Assembly: GCF_004114615.1 (NCBI RefSeq)
Contig: NZ_CP035300.1
Location: 2,728,001-2,792,000 of the forward strand
Length of the DNA stretch: 64,000 nt
Source: Dyella sp. M7H15-1
Lineage (GTDB): Bacteria; Pseudomonadota; Gammaproteobacteria; Xanthomonadales; Rhodanobacteraceae
Direction: 5' to 3'
In this document: piece by piece, positions 8,649 through 19,918 of the stretch
How positions within the stretch are numbered: position 1 is the first letter of the stretch
How the letters are laid out: each line of letters starts with the position of its first letter
Notes under the pieces: model-generated
Told to the model about the DNA's origin: nothing
What the model saw: the letters and a program-made list of their open reading frames with translations, nothing else
The model's database searches: none
Translations under genes and position numbers: made by a program

Positions 8649-9048
8649 ATACGCCAACAAAGTAAAGCAACTCTACCTAACGCATCGACGCTCCCTTACG
8701 TCGCCTTTCATCCATTTCTGATGACGACGAGAGTCCATGGTGACAACCTGATGTTCAGTGTCTCTTTCCCTGGATATCCTGGATATGTCGATAAGGGATG
8801 GCGAGCCTTCACAGGATCGCAAAGCCCAGGCCGGATCATAAGGCCCCATGTCGACGTTCTGCTCCGAAGACTCCGAAAATATGCCATGCCTTCCAGCATG
8901 GCCAGACTTCAGGCACATTCGCCGGGATGGAATGCCGAGGCATAAGAATGTCCATGAATGTGCTCTTCTTTCTGGTTGCGCGATCGCCTGCGCAGAGTGC
9001 AGGCGATCGCGGCTTGCGTTTGCCTGACATCACGGTACGAATCAGGCC
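8649..9048. other. Intergenic leader of the RND pump gene with a 12-bp inverted repeat
   Basis: No convincing gene is present in these 400 bases. The one clear structure is GCGATCGCCTGC (8980-8991) and its exact reverse complement (8999-9010) with a 7-base loop, 38 bases before the GTG start. It could be an operator, a leader hairpin or a mobile palindrome. Confidence 0.5.
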
Positions 9049-12000
9049 GTGAACGTCTTCGAGCCCATCATCCGCCGCCCGATCGGCACCTCGTTGCTGG
9101 CCATTGGGCTGACGATCGCTGGTTTCTGCGCCTACCTGTTGCTGGGTGTGGCGGCGTTGCCCTCGCTGGATTTTCCCGGCTTGGTCGTCATCGCCCAATA
9201 TCCGGGCGCCGATGCACAAACCATGGCCGCCACGGTAGTGGCGCCGTTGGAGCGCCAGCTAGGCCGCATTCCCGGTATCCAGCAGATGACATCGGACAGC
9301 AATGCCGGCGGCACGCAGATCCAAATCCTGTTCGATTTCGGCCGCAATGCCGACAAGGCTGCGCGCGATGTGCAGGCCGCCATCAACGCCGCACAGGCGG
9401 ATCTGCCGTCCGGCATGCAGCCGCCGCAATATTTCAAATTCGATACGTCGTCGATTCCGATCCTGCTGATTTCGCTCACCTCGACCGGCATGCCGCCGGA
9501 CAAACTCTACGACCTCACTGATACCCTGTTGAAACCGGCTGTGTCGCAAATCCCGGGCGTGGCGCAGGTGCAAGTGTTTGGCGGCACGCCGCATGCGGTG
9601 CGCGTGAATTTCAATCCCGCCGCGCTGACCGCCAAGGGCATCACCGCCAACGATATGGCCAATGCGCTGCGAGCGGCGAATGTCACCTCGCCGCAAGGCA
9701 TTCTCAGCGACGGCTTTCGGCAGATGACCGTCACGGCCAATGATGCACTGCAAACGGCGCAAGATTTCGGTCGGCTGGTGATCGCCAATCAGAAAGGCGT
9801 GCCGGTCTATCTCTCCGACGTGGCCACCATCACCAGTGGCCAGCAGGATAAATACCAGGCGGCATGGTTCAACGGCCAGCGCGCCGTGTCAATGCAGATC
9901 AGCAAGCGCCCCGAAGCCAACTCGGTGGCGCTGGTGCAGGAGATTCGCAACCGCTTGCCGGCCTTGCGCAATCTGGTGCCGGCGAATGTGCAGGTCACGC
10001 CGATTTTCGACCTGACCCAAGGCACCAAGTCCGCTCTGCATGAAGTGGAAGTGGCGCTGCTGCTCAGTATCGTGATGGTCGCCGTCGTGATGCTGGTGTT
10101 CCTGCGGCGCTTGCGTCCCACTCTGATTGCGATGCTGAGTGTGCCGCTCTCTTTGGCGGGTGCCTTTGTGGTGATGTATACCGCAGGCTTCACGCTGAAT
10201 ACGTTGTCGCTGATCGCCCTGGTGCTGTGCATCGGCTTCGTGGTGGATGATGCGATCGTGGTGATCGAAAACATCGTGCGCCATATGGAGCATGGTGCCA
10301 CTGCGCTGGACGCGGCGCTGGTGGGTGTACGCGAAATCGGCTTTACGGTTATCTCGATCACGGTGTCGCTGGTTGCCGTGTTCGCGCCGATGGTGTTCGG
10401 CAACAACACCCTGGTGATGCTGATGCGCGAATTCTCGGTCACGCTGATTGCGACGATCGTGATTTCCGCGCTGGTGTCGCTCACGTTAACGCCCGCCTTG
10501 TGTGGACGTTATCTGCTGGCCGAAGAACCGGCCGGCCGCACGCCGGGCAAGCTGGAACGAATCGCGGAGCGCTTCGACCGCTGGATGCTGCGCATCTACC
10601 AGCGTGGCCTGGACTGGGCCATGCACCACCGCCGCATCATGCGCTGGCAGCCGTTGATCTTGCTGATCCTGACCGGCGTGCTTGCCGTGGTGGTCGCCAA
10701 GACCGCCGGTGGCGCCATCATGCCCAAGGAAGATACCGGCATGCTGATCGCGCAGTTGGAAGCCGAAGCCAATATCTCACCCAGCCTGATGGCCCAGCGC
10801 ACCAAGGCCATTGCCGCGATCATGCAGGCCGATCCGGCGGTGAGCGATGTCACCACGATTCTTGGCGGCAACAACAACAATGGTGCCGTGGGCAACAATT
10901 CCACGCTGTTCGTCGACCTCAAGCCGCTCGGCAAGCAGCCCGGTCAGCGGCCCGATTCGCTGCAGAAGGTGATTGCCCGTCTCGACGAAAAGTACAAAAG
11001 CATTCCGGACATGAAGGTCACCATGCGCGGCCTACAGTTCCTTGGCGGCCCCAGCAACAAGGGTGGCGGCGAATTCGCGTTCGACCTGGGCAGCAACAAT
11101 GGCACGCCGCTGCAGGAGCCCACGCTGAAGCTGGCGCAAGTGATGCGCAAGATGAATCAGTTCAAGAACGTCACCACCAGTTACGACAGTATCGGTAAGC
11201 AGCAGTTGCTGGAGGTAGACCGCGACGCCGCATCGCGCCTGGATGTGGGCATGGGCCTGGTCGACCAGGCGCTGACCGATGCCTTCGGCCAGACACCGGT
11301 ATCGGTGATCTATTCGGATATCAATCAGTACCGCGTGGTGATGACAGCCAATAACGCCGACACCTTGAGTCCGGATACCTTGCTCAACACCTATGTGCGC
11401 AGCACCCAGGGCAAGATGGTGCCGCTCTCGGCCATTGCGCATATCAAGTCGTATATCGCGCCGGTGGAGATCCAGCATTACAACCAGGTGGAATCCTCCA
11501 CCATCAGTTACAACCTCGCTGATGGCGTCACCCAGGCGGATGGCTTGAGATATATCGACCAGGCCATGTTTGCCGCGCAATTGCCGCCCGGTGTTACCAA
11601 GCGCTACACGGGCGACAACCAGAAACTGATGGAGGCGTTGCAAAACGCACTGATCGTATTTGCCGCGGTGATTCTGGTGATGTACATCGTGTTGGGCATC
11701 CTGTACGAAAGCCTGGTTCATCCGCTGACTATTCTTTCGACCTTGCCCGCCGCCGGTATGGGGGCATTCCTGGCCATGCTGATCACACACACCCAGCTCA
11801 CCATCATGTCGGTGATTGCCATGTTGATGCTGATCGGTATCGTGAAGAAGAATGCGATCCTGATGGTGGACTTCGCGCTGGTGGCCGAACGCAAAGGCGG
11901 GCTCGCGCCGCCGGATGCCATCCGCGAAGCAGCCTTGGTGCGTTTCCGCCCGATCACCATGACCACCCTGGTGGCGATGGGTGCCGCACTGCCGCTGGCG

Positions 12001-12210
12001 ATCGGCTTCGGTATTGGCTCGGAGATGCGCCAGCCGCTGGGCATCGCCATCCTGGGCGGATTGTTCGTATCGCAATTGCTGACCCTGCTCAGCACGCCTG
12101 CCATCTATCTGTGGCGATACGATCACCGTCAGCGCAAGGCCGCGCGCAAAGCGCGCCGTGAGGAAAAGCGCCGACTGCGGGCCGGCAAGCCCATGACTGC
12201 CATGGATTGA
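9049..12210 (+). CDS. RND-family efflux transporter, inner-membrane subunit (MdtB/MdtC-like)
   Basis: A 1053-residue proton-driven pump of the hydrophobe/amphiphile efflux class. TM1 follows the N-terminal VFEPIIRRPIG, two large periplasmic loops follow, and the TM4 charge motif VDDAIVVIEN carries the proton-relay Asp pair. The TM10 lysine is in GIVKKNAILMVDFAL. Overall similarity is closest to the MdtB/MdtC/MuxB/MuxC branch. It probably exports drugs, bile-salt-like compounds or metal chelates. The GTG start has no strong ribosome site. No adaptor or outer-membrane channel gene is adjacent, so partners must be elsewhere. Confidence 0.9.
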   Translation: MNVFEPIIRRPIGTSLLAIGLTIAGFCAYLLLGVAALPSLDFPGLVVIAQYPGADAQTMAATVVAPLERQLGRIPGIQQMTSDSNAGGTQIQILFDFGRNADKAARDVQAAINAAQADLPSGMQPPQYFKFDTSSIPILLISLTSTGMPPDKLYDLTDTLLKPAVSQIPGVAQVQVFGGTPHAVRVNFNPAALTAKGITANDMANALRAANVTSPQGILSDGFRQMTVTANDALQTAQDFGRLVIANQKGVPVYLSDVATITSGQQDKYQAAWFNGQRAVSMQISKRPEANSVALVQEIRNRLPALRNLVPANVQVTPIFDLTQGTKSALHEVEVALLLSIVMVAVVMLVFLRRLRPTLIAMLSVPLSLAGAFVVMYTAGFTLNTLSLIALVLCIGFVVDDAIVVIENIVRHMEHGATALDAALVGVREIGFTVISITVSLVAVFAPMVFGNNTLVMLMREFSVTLIATIVISALVSLTLTPALCGRYLLAEEPAGRTPGKLERIAERFDRWMLRIYQRGLDWAMHHRRIMRWQPLILLILTGVLAVVVAKTAGGAIMPKEDTGMLIAQLEAEANISPSLMAQRTKAIAAIMQADPAVSDVTTILGGNNNNGAVGNNSTLFVDLKPLGKQPGQRPDSLQKVIARLDEKYKSIPDMKVTMRGLQFLGGPSNKGGGEFAFDLGSNNGTPLQEPTLKLAQVMRKMNQFKNVTTSYDSIGKQQLLEVDRDAASRLDVGMGLVDQALTDAFGQTPVSVIYSDINQYRVVMTANNADTLSPDTLLNTYVRSTQGKMVPLSAIAHIKSYIAPVEIQHYNQVESSTISYNLADGVTQADGLRYIDQAMFAAQLPPGVTKRYTGDNQKLMEALQNALIVFAAVILVMYIVLGILYESLVHPLTILSTLPAAGMGAFLAMLITHTQLTIMSVIAMLMLIGIVKKNAILMVDFALVAERKGGLAPPDAIREAALVRFRPITMTTLVAMGAALPLAIGFGIGSEMRQPLGIAILGGLFVSQLLTLLSTPAIYLWRYDHRQRKAARKARREEKRRLRAGKPMTAMD

Positions 12211-12249
12211 TGTGTGCCTTCAGATATCAGGCACTTGGATCTGAGAGAA

Positions 12250-12271
12250 AGCTGGGATTTTCACCCCAGCT
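12250..12271. repeat. Palindromic hairpin between convergent genes
   Basis: AGCTGGG (12250-12256) pairs with CCCAGCT (12265-12271). The core TGGGATTTTCACCCCAGC recurs at 16470-16487, so it belongs to a small repeat family. It sits between the RND gene and the convergent DJ-1 gene and may also end transcription. Confidence 0.5.
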
Positions 12272-12323
12272 CACTCGCTTTTTCAGCCAGATGGAGTTGC
12301 ATAAAAGCACTCTTGGCGAAGAC

Positions 12324-13001
12324 TCAATGCAACAACGCCAGAACCGCTTGCGCCACCATTACCGATGAAGCCGGGTTCTGCCCAGTCACCAGATGACCCG
12401 CCGTCACGGCATGAGATTGCCAATCAGCCTTCTTCACGTACTGGCCACCGTTAGCCTTGAGCATGTCCTCGACCAGGAAGGGCACGACATCGGTAAGCCC
12501 GGCAGCCGCTTCTTCGCTATTGCTGAAGCCGGTTACCGACTTGCCCTTCACTAATGGCTGACCATCCTTGCCGCGCGTATGGCGAAATACCGCCGGTGCA
12601 TGACAAACCGCGCCCACCGGCTTGCCTGAGGCATAGGTATGTTCGATCAGGGCGATCGAGTCCTTGTCTTCGGCCAGATCCCACAGCGGACCGTGGCCGC
12701 CCGGATAAAACACGGCGTCATACTCGCCCTTGGCGGCATCGGTGAGCTTGAGCGTGGCCGACAGGGCCTTGACGGCTGCCGCGTCAGCATGGAAACGGTG
12801 CGTTGCTTCTGTCTGCGCGTCGGGGGCCTCGCTTTTGGGATCAAGCGGTGGCTGTCCGCCCTTGGGCGATGCGAGCACGATATCGACACTGGCGTCCTTG
12901 AAGGTGTAGTAAGGCGCGGCGAATTCTTCCAGCCAGAAACCGGTCTTGTGGCCGGTGTTGCCAAGCTGGTCGTGCGAAGTCAGAACCATCAGGATTTTCA
13001 T
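12324..13001 (-). CDS. DJ-1/PfpI superfamily protein (type 1 glutamine amidotransferase-like)
   Basis: A 225-residue cytoplasmic protein of the class that includes Hsp31-like glyoxalases/chaperones. The nucleophile elbow is AVCHAPAV with Cys133-His134, and the partner acid is probably Glu25 in FWLEEFAAP. The segment FYPGGHGPLWDL is typical of the Hsp31-like branch. Likely roles are methylglyoxal detoxification or protein repair under stress; sequence alone cannot separate these. Start is ATG at 13001; a TTG directly before it is an alternative. Confidence 0.85.
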   Translation of the reverse strand: MKILMVLTSHDQLGNTGHKTGFWLEEFAAPYYTFKDASVDIVLASPKGGQPPLDPKSEAPDAQTEATHRFHADAAAVKALSATLKLTDAAKGEYDAVFYPGGHGPLWDLAEDKDSIALIEHTYASGKPVGAVCHAPAVFRHTRGKDGQPLVKGKSVTGFSNSEEAAAGLTDVVPFLVEDMLKANGGQYVKKADWQSHAVTAGHLVTGQNPASSVMVAQAVLALLH

Positions 13002-13185
13002 CAATGACTACTCGGTAGGAGGCACCACATGGGAAGAGGCGCCATGAATGCGTTATGTACGGCAAAACTAAATGATGTGATCGAGAGACAATACTTGCAA
13101 GGGGGCTTGGGGACGGAAGAGCTACATCGCAGCGTAGTGCGTACCTGACTAGAATGGTACTTGTCATAAGCAATCTTTCGCGCTC

Positions 13186-14286
13186 GTGCCCGCATCTTCG
13201 TCTCGCAAGATTCTTCACGTTGACATGGACGCGTTCTACGCGTCGGTGGAACAGCGTGACGATCCTGCACTGCGCGGCAAACCCGTGGTGGTGGCGTGGC
13301 GTGGTGCGCGTTCCGTTGTGTGTGCGGCCAGTTATGAAGCACGCAAATTTGGCGTGCGTTCGGCCATGCCGGCCGTGCGTGCCGAGCGGCTTTGCCCACA
13401 AGCTATTTTCGTGCCGCCGGATTTCACCCGCTACAAGGCGGTATCGCGGCAGGTGCGCGACATCTTTACACGGCACACCGATCTGATCGAACCGTTGTCG
13501 CTGGACGAGGCTTATCTCGACGTCACCCTCACCAAGACGGATTCGCCCTCTGCCACGGCAACCGCTGAGGCCATTCGCGCAGCCATTCGTGAAGAAACAG
13601 GGCTCACCGCATCAGCCGGGGTGGCCCCCAACAAATTCCTGGCCAAGATCGCCTCGGATTGGAACAAGCCCGATGGCTTGTTTGTGATTCGTCCACACCA
13701 AGTCATGGCCTTCCTTGCGCCGTTGCCGGTGGGCCGCCTGCCAGGCGTAGGCAAGGTGATGGAAGCAAAACTGGAAGCCCTCGACATCAAGACCGTGAGT
13801 GAACTGCGCGAGCTACCACTCACTGACCTCGAAATGCGCTTTGGTCGCTGGGGTCGACGCCTGCATGAATTGTCGCTAGGCATCGATGAGCATGCGGTGC
13901 AGCCCAATCAGCTCACCTTGCAGGTTTCGTCCGAAGACACTTTCGAGCATGATCTCACGCTTGATGAACTCGAATCGCATATCCGCCGACTTGCTGAGAA
14001 AACCTGGTCGGCACATCAGCGCGAAGCACAACGAGGACGTATCGCACGTACGATCGTGTTAAAGCTGAAGACGGCGGATTTTCACACGCTTACACGCAGC
14101 CTTACACCATCCTGGCGGCCACGTTCGGCCACTGAGTTGGCTGACTTGGCCTGCGCGTTGCGCGAACGCGTGGAACGCCCCGCTGACAGCCGCTATCGCC
14201 TGGTTGGCGTAGGTTTATCTGGCTTTGTAGATCAGGATAGTTTTATGGCGCAGGACGACCTCTTCGACAACATGCCACCACCCTGA
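13186..14286 (+). CDS. dinB: DNA polymerase IV (Y-family translesion polymerase)
   Basis: A 366-residue error-prone polymerase that copies past damaged bases. The first catalytic Asp lies in HVDMDAFYASVE near the N terminus, and the acidic pair is in SLDEAYLD about residue 107. The helix-hairpin-helix segment is LPGVGKVMEAKL, and the little-finger domain follows. The start is a GTG at 13186, which places the catalytic motif at the usual distance. The next gene begins two bases after the stop, an unusual pairing with a sugar hydrolase. No LexA box was identified by eye upstream. Confidence 0.92.
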   Translation: MPASSSRKILHVDMDAFYASVEQRDDPALRGKPVVVAWRGARSVVCAASYEARKFGVRSAMPAVRAERLCPQAIFVPPDFTRYKAVSRQVRDIFTRHTDLIEPLSLDEAYLDVTLTKTDSPSATATAEAIRAAIREETGLTASAGVAPNKFLAKIASDWNKPDGLFVIRPHQVMAFLAPLPVGRLPGVGKVMEAKLEALDIKTVSELRELPLTDLEMRFGRWGRRLHELSLGIDEHAVQPNQLTLQVSSEDTFEHDLTLDELESHIRRLAEKTWSAHQREAQRGRIARTIVLKLKTADFHTLTRSLTPSWRPRSATELADLACALRERVERPADSRYRLVGVGLSGFVDQDSFMAQDDLFDNMPPP

Positions 14287-14288
14287 AT

Positions 14289-16457
14289 ATGAAAACATTC
14301 CTGCGCATGCTTGCAGTGCTTATGCTGACCATGGGTTCGCTGTCATGTGCAACACGAGCACGTGCCGAAGACGGATACGATCTATGGCTACGCTATCGAC
14401 TGCTCACCCCCGAACAGGTGAAGCGCTATCGCCGCCATGCTTCCGAGCTGGTTGTCGACTCCTTCACGCCCACTCAAATCGCCATTCGCAAGGAATTGCA
14501 GCGCGGGCTGAGTGGCTTGCTCGGGCAGAACCTGCGTACGTCTGACACGGTGACGGGCGACGGCGCCATCATTGTCGGTACGGTGTCATCCTCTTTCATC
14601 GCACACTTACGTTTGGATACCGCGAACCTTGGTCATGATGGCTATGTGATTCGAAGCGTTGTCGCAGATGGACATACAGCTATCGCCATCGTTGGCAATA
14701 ACGATACGGGTGCGCTGTACGGTGCCTTTCATTTCCTTCGCCTGTTGCAAACGGGACAACCCATCGAGCATCTCGACCTGCGCGAATCACCGCAGATAAA
14801 ACTGCGGGTTCTCGATCACTGGGACTACCTCAATGGGAAGGTCGAACGCGGCTACGCTGGCGCCTCGATGTGGGATTGGTGGAAGCTTCCAGACTGGCGG
14901 GACCCACGGTATACCGATTACGCACGCGCCAATGCTTCCATCGGCATCAACGGAACGGTGCTTAATGATGTCACCGATGGCGCCACGATCCTCACACCGT
15001 TTTATCTGGAAAAAGTCGCCGCCTTGGCTGACGTATTTCGTCCTTACGGTATTCGCGTTTATCTCAGCATACGCTTCAGTGCACCGATGGAAATCGGTGG
15101 ACTGAAAACGGCCGACCCACTTGACTCACGGGTGCAGGCCTGGTGGCGTGCTAAAGCGGATGAAATCTACAAACGTGTTCCCGACTTCGGTGGCTTCCTG
15201 GTCAAAGCCAACTCGGAGGGACAGCCCGGCCCGAAAGATTACGGACGCACCCATGCCGATGGCGCGAACATGCTTGCTGATGTCCTGGCACCGCACGGAG
15301 GCGTGGTGATGTGGCGAGCCTTTGTCTACTCGCAAGCCAATCCGGACGATCGCGCCAAACAGGCTTATAACGAGTTCAAACCGCTCGACGGCCATTTTCG
15401 CAACAACGTGTTGTTGCAGGTCAAGAATGGCCCGATCGATTTCCAGCCGCGCGAACCCTTCCATCCGCTCTTTGGCGCCATGCCGAAGACAGCGTTGATG
15501 ATGGAGTTTGAGATCACCAAGGAATACCTCGGCTTCGCCACGCATCTGGTTTATCTGGGGCCGCTGTACGAAGAAGTGCTGTCATCCGACACCATGTCGC
15601 GCGGCAAAGGCTCGACCGTGGCGAAGGTGGTCGACGGATCATTGGAAGGTCACTCACTGACAGGCATGGCTGGCGATGCGAATATCGGCACCGATCGCGA
15701 CTGGTGCGGCTCTGATTTCAATCAGGCCAATTGGTATGTGTTCGGTCGGATGGCCTGGGATCCAACGCAGTCGTCACGCGCCCTCGCCGAAGATTGGGTG
15801 CGGATGACCTTTACCAACAACGAAGCTTTCGTCAAATCGGTCGTCGCCATGATGATGGGCTCGCGCGAAGCCGCCGTCGATTACATGACGCCGCTGGGCT
15901 TGCTGCATCTGATGGGTCCCGGCCATCATTACGGCCCCGCCCCCTGGGATGCCAGCGAATCGGAAGCCGACTGGCGGCCCGTTTACTACCATCGCGCCGA
16001 CCACCAAGGTATCGGTTTCGATCGCACCCGCACCGGCAGCAATGCGGTTGCCGAATATGCGCCACCCATCGCGACGCAATTCAATGACCTGAAACAAACG
16101 CCAGACCAGTTCTTGCTTTATTTCCACCATGTGCCGTGGGAATACCGCATGCGCTCGGGCCAGACGTTGTGGTACGAACTAGTTGCGCACTATACGCAAG
16201 GCGTCGATGACGTGAAGAAGATGCGCGAAACCTGGCGTCATTTGGATGGCTATATCGATGATGAGCGCTATCAGCAAGTCGCCACGTTTCTTGCTATCCA
16301 GGAAAAAGAGGCGCAATGGTGGCGCGATGCCTGCATTGCCTATTTCCAGAGTGTTTCTGGCTTGCCGTTGCCGGTGGGCTACGCGCCGCCGCTGCACTCG
16401 CTCCGCTATTACGAGTCGCTTAGCTTTCTGTATGTGCCAGGGTTTTCGTCGTGGTGA
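14289..16457 (+). CDS. aguA: Alpha-glucuronidase, glycoside hydrolase family 67
   Basis: Removes 4-O-methyl-glucuronic acid side groups from xylan fragments. The 722-residue protein has an N-terminal signal segment (residues 1-26, a cysteine at 20 could be a lipobox), a small N-terminal domain and the GH67 barrel. The family signature KANSEGQPGP (Glu near residue 312) is followed by VVMWRAFVY; GHHYGPAPW and WYELVAHY also match family-conserved blocks. It begins two bases after dinB and may be read on the same message, although no other xylan genes lie in the window. Confidence 0.9.
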   Translation: MKTFLRMLAVLMLTMGSLSCATRARAEDGYDLWLRYRLLTPEQVKRYRRHASELVVDSFTPTQIAIRKELQRGLSGLLGQNLRTSDTVTGDGAIIVGTVSSSFIAHLRLDTANLGHDGYVIRSVVADGHTAIAIVGNNDTGALYGAFHFLRLLQTGQPIEHLDLRESPQIKLRVLDHWDYLNGKVERGYAGASMWDWWKLPDWRDPRYTDYARANASIGINGTVLNDVTDGATILTPFYLEKVAALADVFRPYGIRVYLSIRFSAPMEIGGLKTADPLDSRVQAWWRAKADEIYKRVPDFGGFLVKANSEGQPGPKDYGRTHADGANMLADVLAPHGGVVMWRAFVYSQANPDDRAKQAYNEFKPLDGHFRNNVLLQVKNGPIDFQPREPFHPLFGAMPKTALMMEFEITKEYLGFATHLVYLGPLYEEVLSSDTMSRGKGSTVAKVVDGSLEGHSLTGMAGDANIGTDRDWCGSDFNQANWYVFGRMAWDPTQSSRALAEDWVRMTFTNNEAFVKSVVAMMMGSREAAVDYMTPLGLLHLMGPGHHYGPAPWDASESEADWRPVYYHRADHQGIGFDRTRTGSNAVAEYAPPIATQFNDLKQTPDQFLLYFHHVPWEYRMRSGQTLWYELVAHYTQGVDDVKKMRETWRHLDGYIDDERYQQVATFLAIQEKEAQWWRDACIAYFQSVSGLPLPVGYAPPLHSLRYYESLSFLYVPGFSSW

Positions 16458-16462
16458 TCTGG

Positions 16463-16490
16463 GTAGGTTGGGATTTTCACCCCAGCCTAC
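16463..16490. repeat. Palindromic repeat, same family as 12250
   Basis: GTAGGTTGGG (16463-16472) pairs with CCCAGCCTAC (16481-16490) at nine of ten positions. The core matches the hairpin at 12250-12271, and the GTAGGTTGGG arm matches the inverted pair at 50538-50611. Confidence 0.6.
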
Positions 16491-16491
16491 G

Positions 16492-16520
16492 AAAAGGCCC
16501 GGGGAAACCCAGGCCTTTTT
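16492..16520. terminator. Bidirectional rho-independent terminator
   Basis: AAAAGGCC (16492-16499) and GGCCTTTT (16512-16519) form a stem flanked by A-run and T-run. It can end transcription of both convergent genes, aguA (plus) and lpd (minus). Confidence 0.85.
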
Positions 16521-16531
16521 GCTGCAGCGTT

Positions 16532-18349
<1,818 letters not shown>

Positions 18350-18362
18350 GTTCGCCTCCCCG

Positions 18363-19778
18363 TCAGAGCAGCAGGCGACGGATGTCGCCGAGCTGGGTGG
18401 CAAGGAAGGAGGCGAAGCGTGCAGCCAGCGCACCGTCGATCACACGGTGATCGTAGCTGAGCGACAGGGGCAGGATCAGACGTGGCGCAAATTCCTTGCC
18501 GTTCCACACCGGCTTGGTCTGTGCTTTGGACACACCCAGGATGGCCACTTCCGGCGCGTTGACGATCGGTGTGAACGCTGTACCGCCAATGCCACCAAGC
18601 GAAGAGATGGAAAAGCAACCACCGGACATGTCGTTCGGGCCGAGCTTCTTGTCACGCGCCTTCTTGGAGATCTCGCCTAGTTCCGTGGCCAGGTCCAGCA
18701 GACCTTTCTTGTCGCCATCGCGGATCACCGGCACGACCAGACCATCAGGCGTATCCACTGCGATGCCGATGTGGAAATACTTCTTGAGGACCAGCTTTTC
18801 GCCTGTTTCATCGAGCGAAGCATTGAAGGTGGGGAATTTTTTCAGCGCCGCGACCACTGCCTTGATCTGGAATACCAGCGGGGTGATCTTCAGATCCTTG
18901 TTTTCTTCACCGAGCTTCTTGCGGAAGGCCTCCAGTTCGGTGATGTCGGCATCTTCGTGCTGGGTGACATGCGGGATCATCGCCCAGTTGCGCGCGAGGT
19001 TGGCACCCGAAATTTTCTGGATGCGCGACAGCGGCTTCTCTTCAATTTCGCCAAACTTGGCGAAGTCGACCTTCGGCCACGGCAACAGGTTGAGGCCACC
19101 GCCAGCCGCCACTGCGCCACCTGACACGGGACGCGCACCAGAAGCCAGTGCATGCTTGACGTAAGCCGTGATGTCCTCGCGCACGATACGACCGCCACGG
19201 CCACTGCCCTTCACCTGCTGGATATCCACACCCAGCTCACGCGCAAAGGCGCGGATGGCCGGCGTGGCATAGGGGGCATCGCCCGGCATGACCAGCTTGG
19301 CGTCGAACGGCGGACGGGCTTGTGGGGCTACATCACCCTCCGGCGCATTACCGGGAAGTACGCCGCGTCCGCCCAACGGTGCGGGTTCTTCCTTGACCTG
19401 GGGGGCTTTGGCTCCTTCTCCCTGTTGGGGAGAGGGGGACGCGCTTGCGCGCGAAGGGGCAGGAGCTGCAGGCGAGGTTGTCCCCTCACCCCTACCCTCT
19501 CCCTGGGGGGTAGAGGGGGACGCGGAGTCGGCTGCGCCGACGCTTTCTATAAGGGCGATCAGCGCACCTTCGGAGACCTCATCGCCAACCTTCAATTTCA
19601 ATTCCTTGATCGCGCCAGCGAACGGCGCGGGTATTTCCATCGTGGCCTTGTCCGATTCCAGGGTGATCAGGCTTTGATCTTTCTCGACCGTGTCACCGGG
19701 TTTGACCAGCACTTCGATGACGGGCACATCCGCGTGTCCGCCAATATCAGGAACGCGGGCTTCTTTGAGGTCGGCCAT
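18363..19778 (-). CDS. aceF: Pyruvate dehydrogenase E2, dihydrolipoyllysine acetyltransferase
   Basis: The core subunit that transfers acetyl groups from E1 to coenzyme A. The 471-residue protein has one lipoyl domain (1-80, Lys44 in ESDKAT) and a repeat-encoded linker. A peripheral subunit-binding domain follows, about 170-208 ([14 protein letters not shown] ... [11 protein letters not shown]). The catalytic domain ends in [10 protein letters not shown] with the active-site His. ATG at 19778 follows AGGAGAAATC. Only one lipoyl domain is present in E2; the second is carried by the adjacent E3. The E1 gene aceE is about 12 kb away. Confidence 0.95.
   Translation of the reverse strand: MADLKEARVPDIGGHADVPVIEVLVKPGDTVEKDQSLITLESDKATMEIPAPFAGAIKELKLKVGDEVSEGALIALIESVGAADSASPSTPQGEGRGEGTTSPAAPAPSRASASPSPQQGEGAKAPQVKEEPAPLGGRGVLPGNAPEGDVAPQARPPFDAKLVMPGDAPYATPAIRAFARELGVDIQQVKGSGRGGRIVREDITAYVKHALASGARPVSGGAVAAGGGLNLLPWPKVDFAKFGEIEEKPLSRIQKISGANLARNWAMIPHVTQHEDADITELEAFRKKLGEENKDLKITPLVFQIKAVVAALKKFPTFNASLDETGEKLVLKKYFHIGIAVDTPDGLVVPVIRDGDKKGLLDLATELGEISKKARDKKLGPNDMSGGCFSISSLGGIGGTAFTPIVNAPEVAILGVSKAQTKPVWNGKEFAPRLILPLSLSYDHRVIDGALAARFASFLATQLGDIRRLLL
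19411..19514. repeat. Palindromic repeat pair inside the aceF linker
   Basis: Two modules in opposite orientation, about 19418-19441 (TTGGGGAGAGGGGGA) and 19484-19514 (CCCCTCACCCCTACCCTC and on). They are read in frame as the linker segments [10 protein letters not shown] and [11 protein letters not shown]. The layout parallels that in lpd. Confidence 0.75.
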
Positions 19779-19918
19779 GATTTCTCCTGCAGAACGAAGG
19801 CGGCCGCATGGGGCGGGGCGGCCGCAAGACTTCCATCATAGCAACCGATACCTGTTACGGACATGCCGAGTCGGCCACGGAGCGCCATGCGCATACGTAT
19901 ACGAGGGAGTTGCCCTAC

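Noticed and set aside
11032-12126. 364-codon open frame opposite the RND pump gene
   Set aside because: Antisense shadow; the sense strand carries complete RND motifs throughout.
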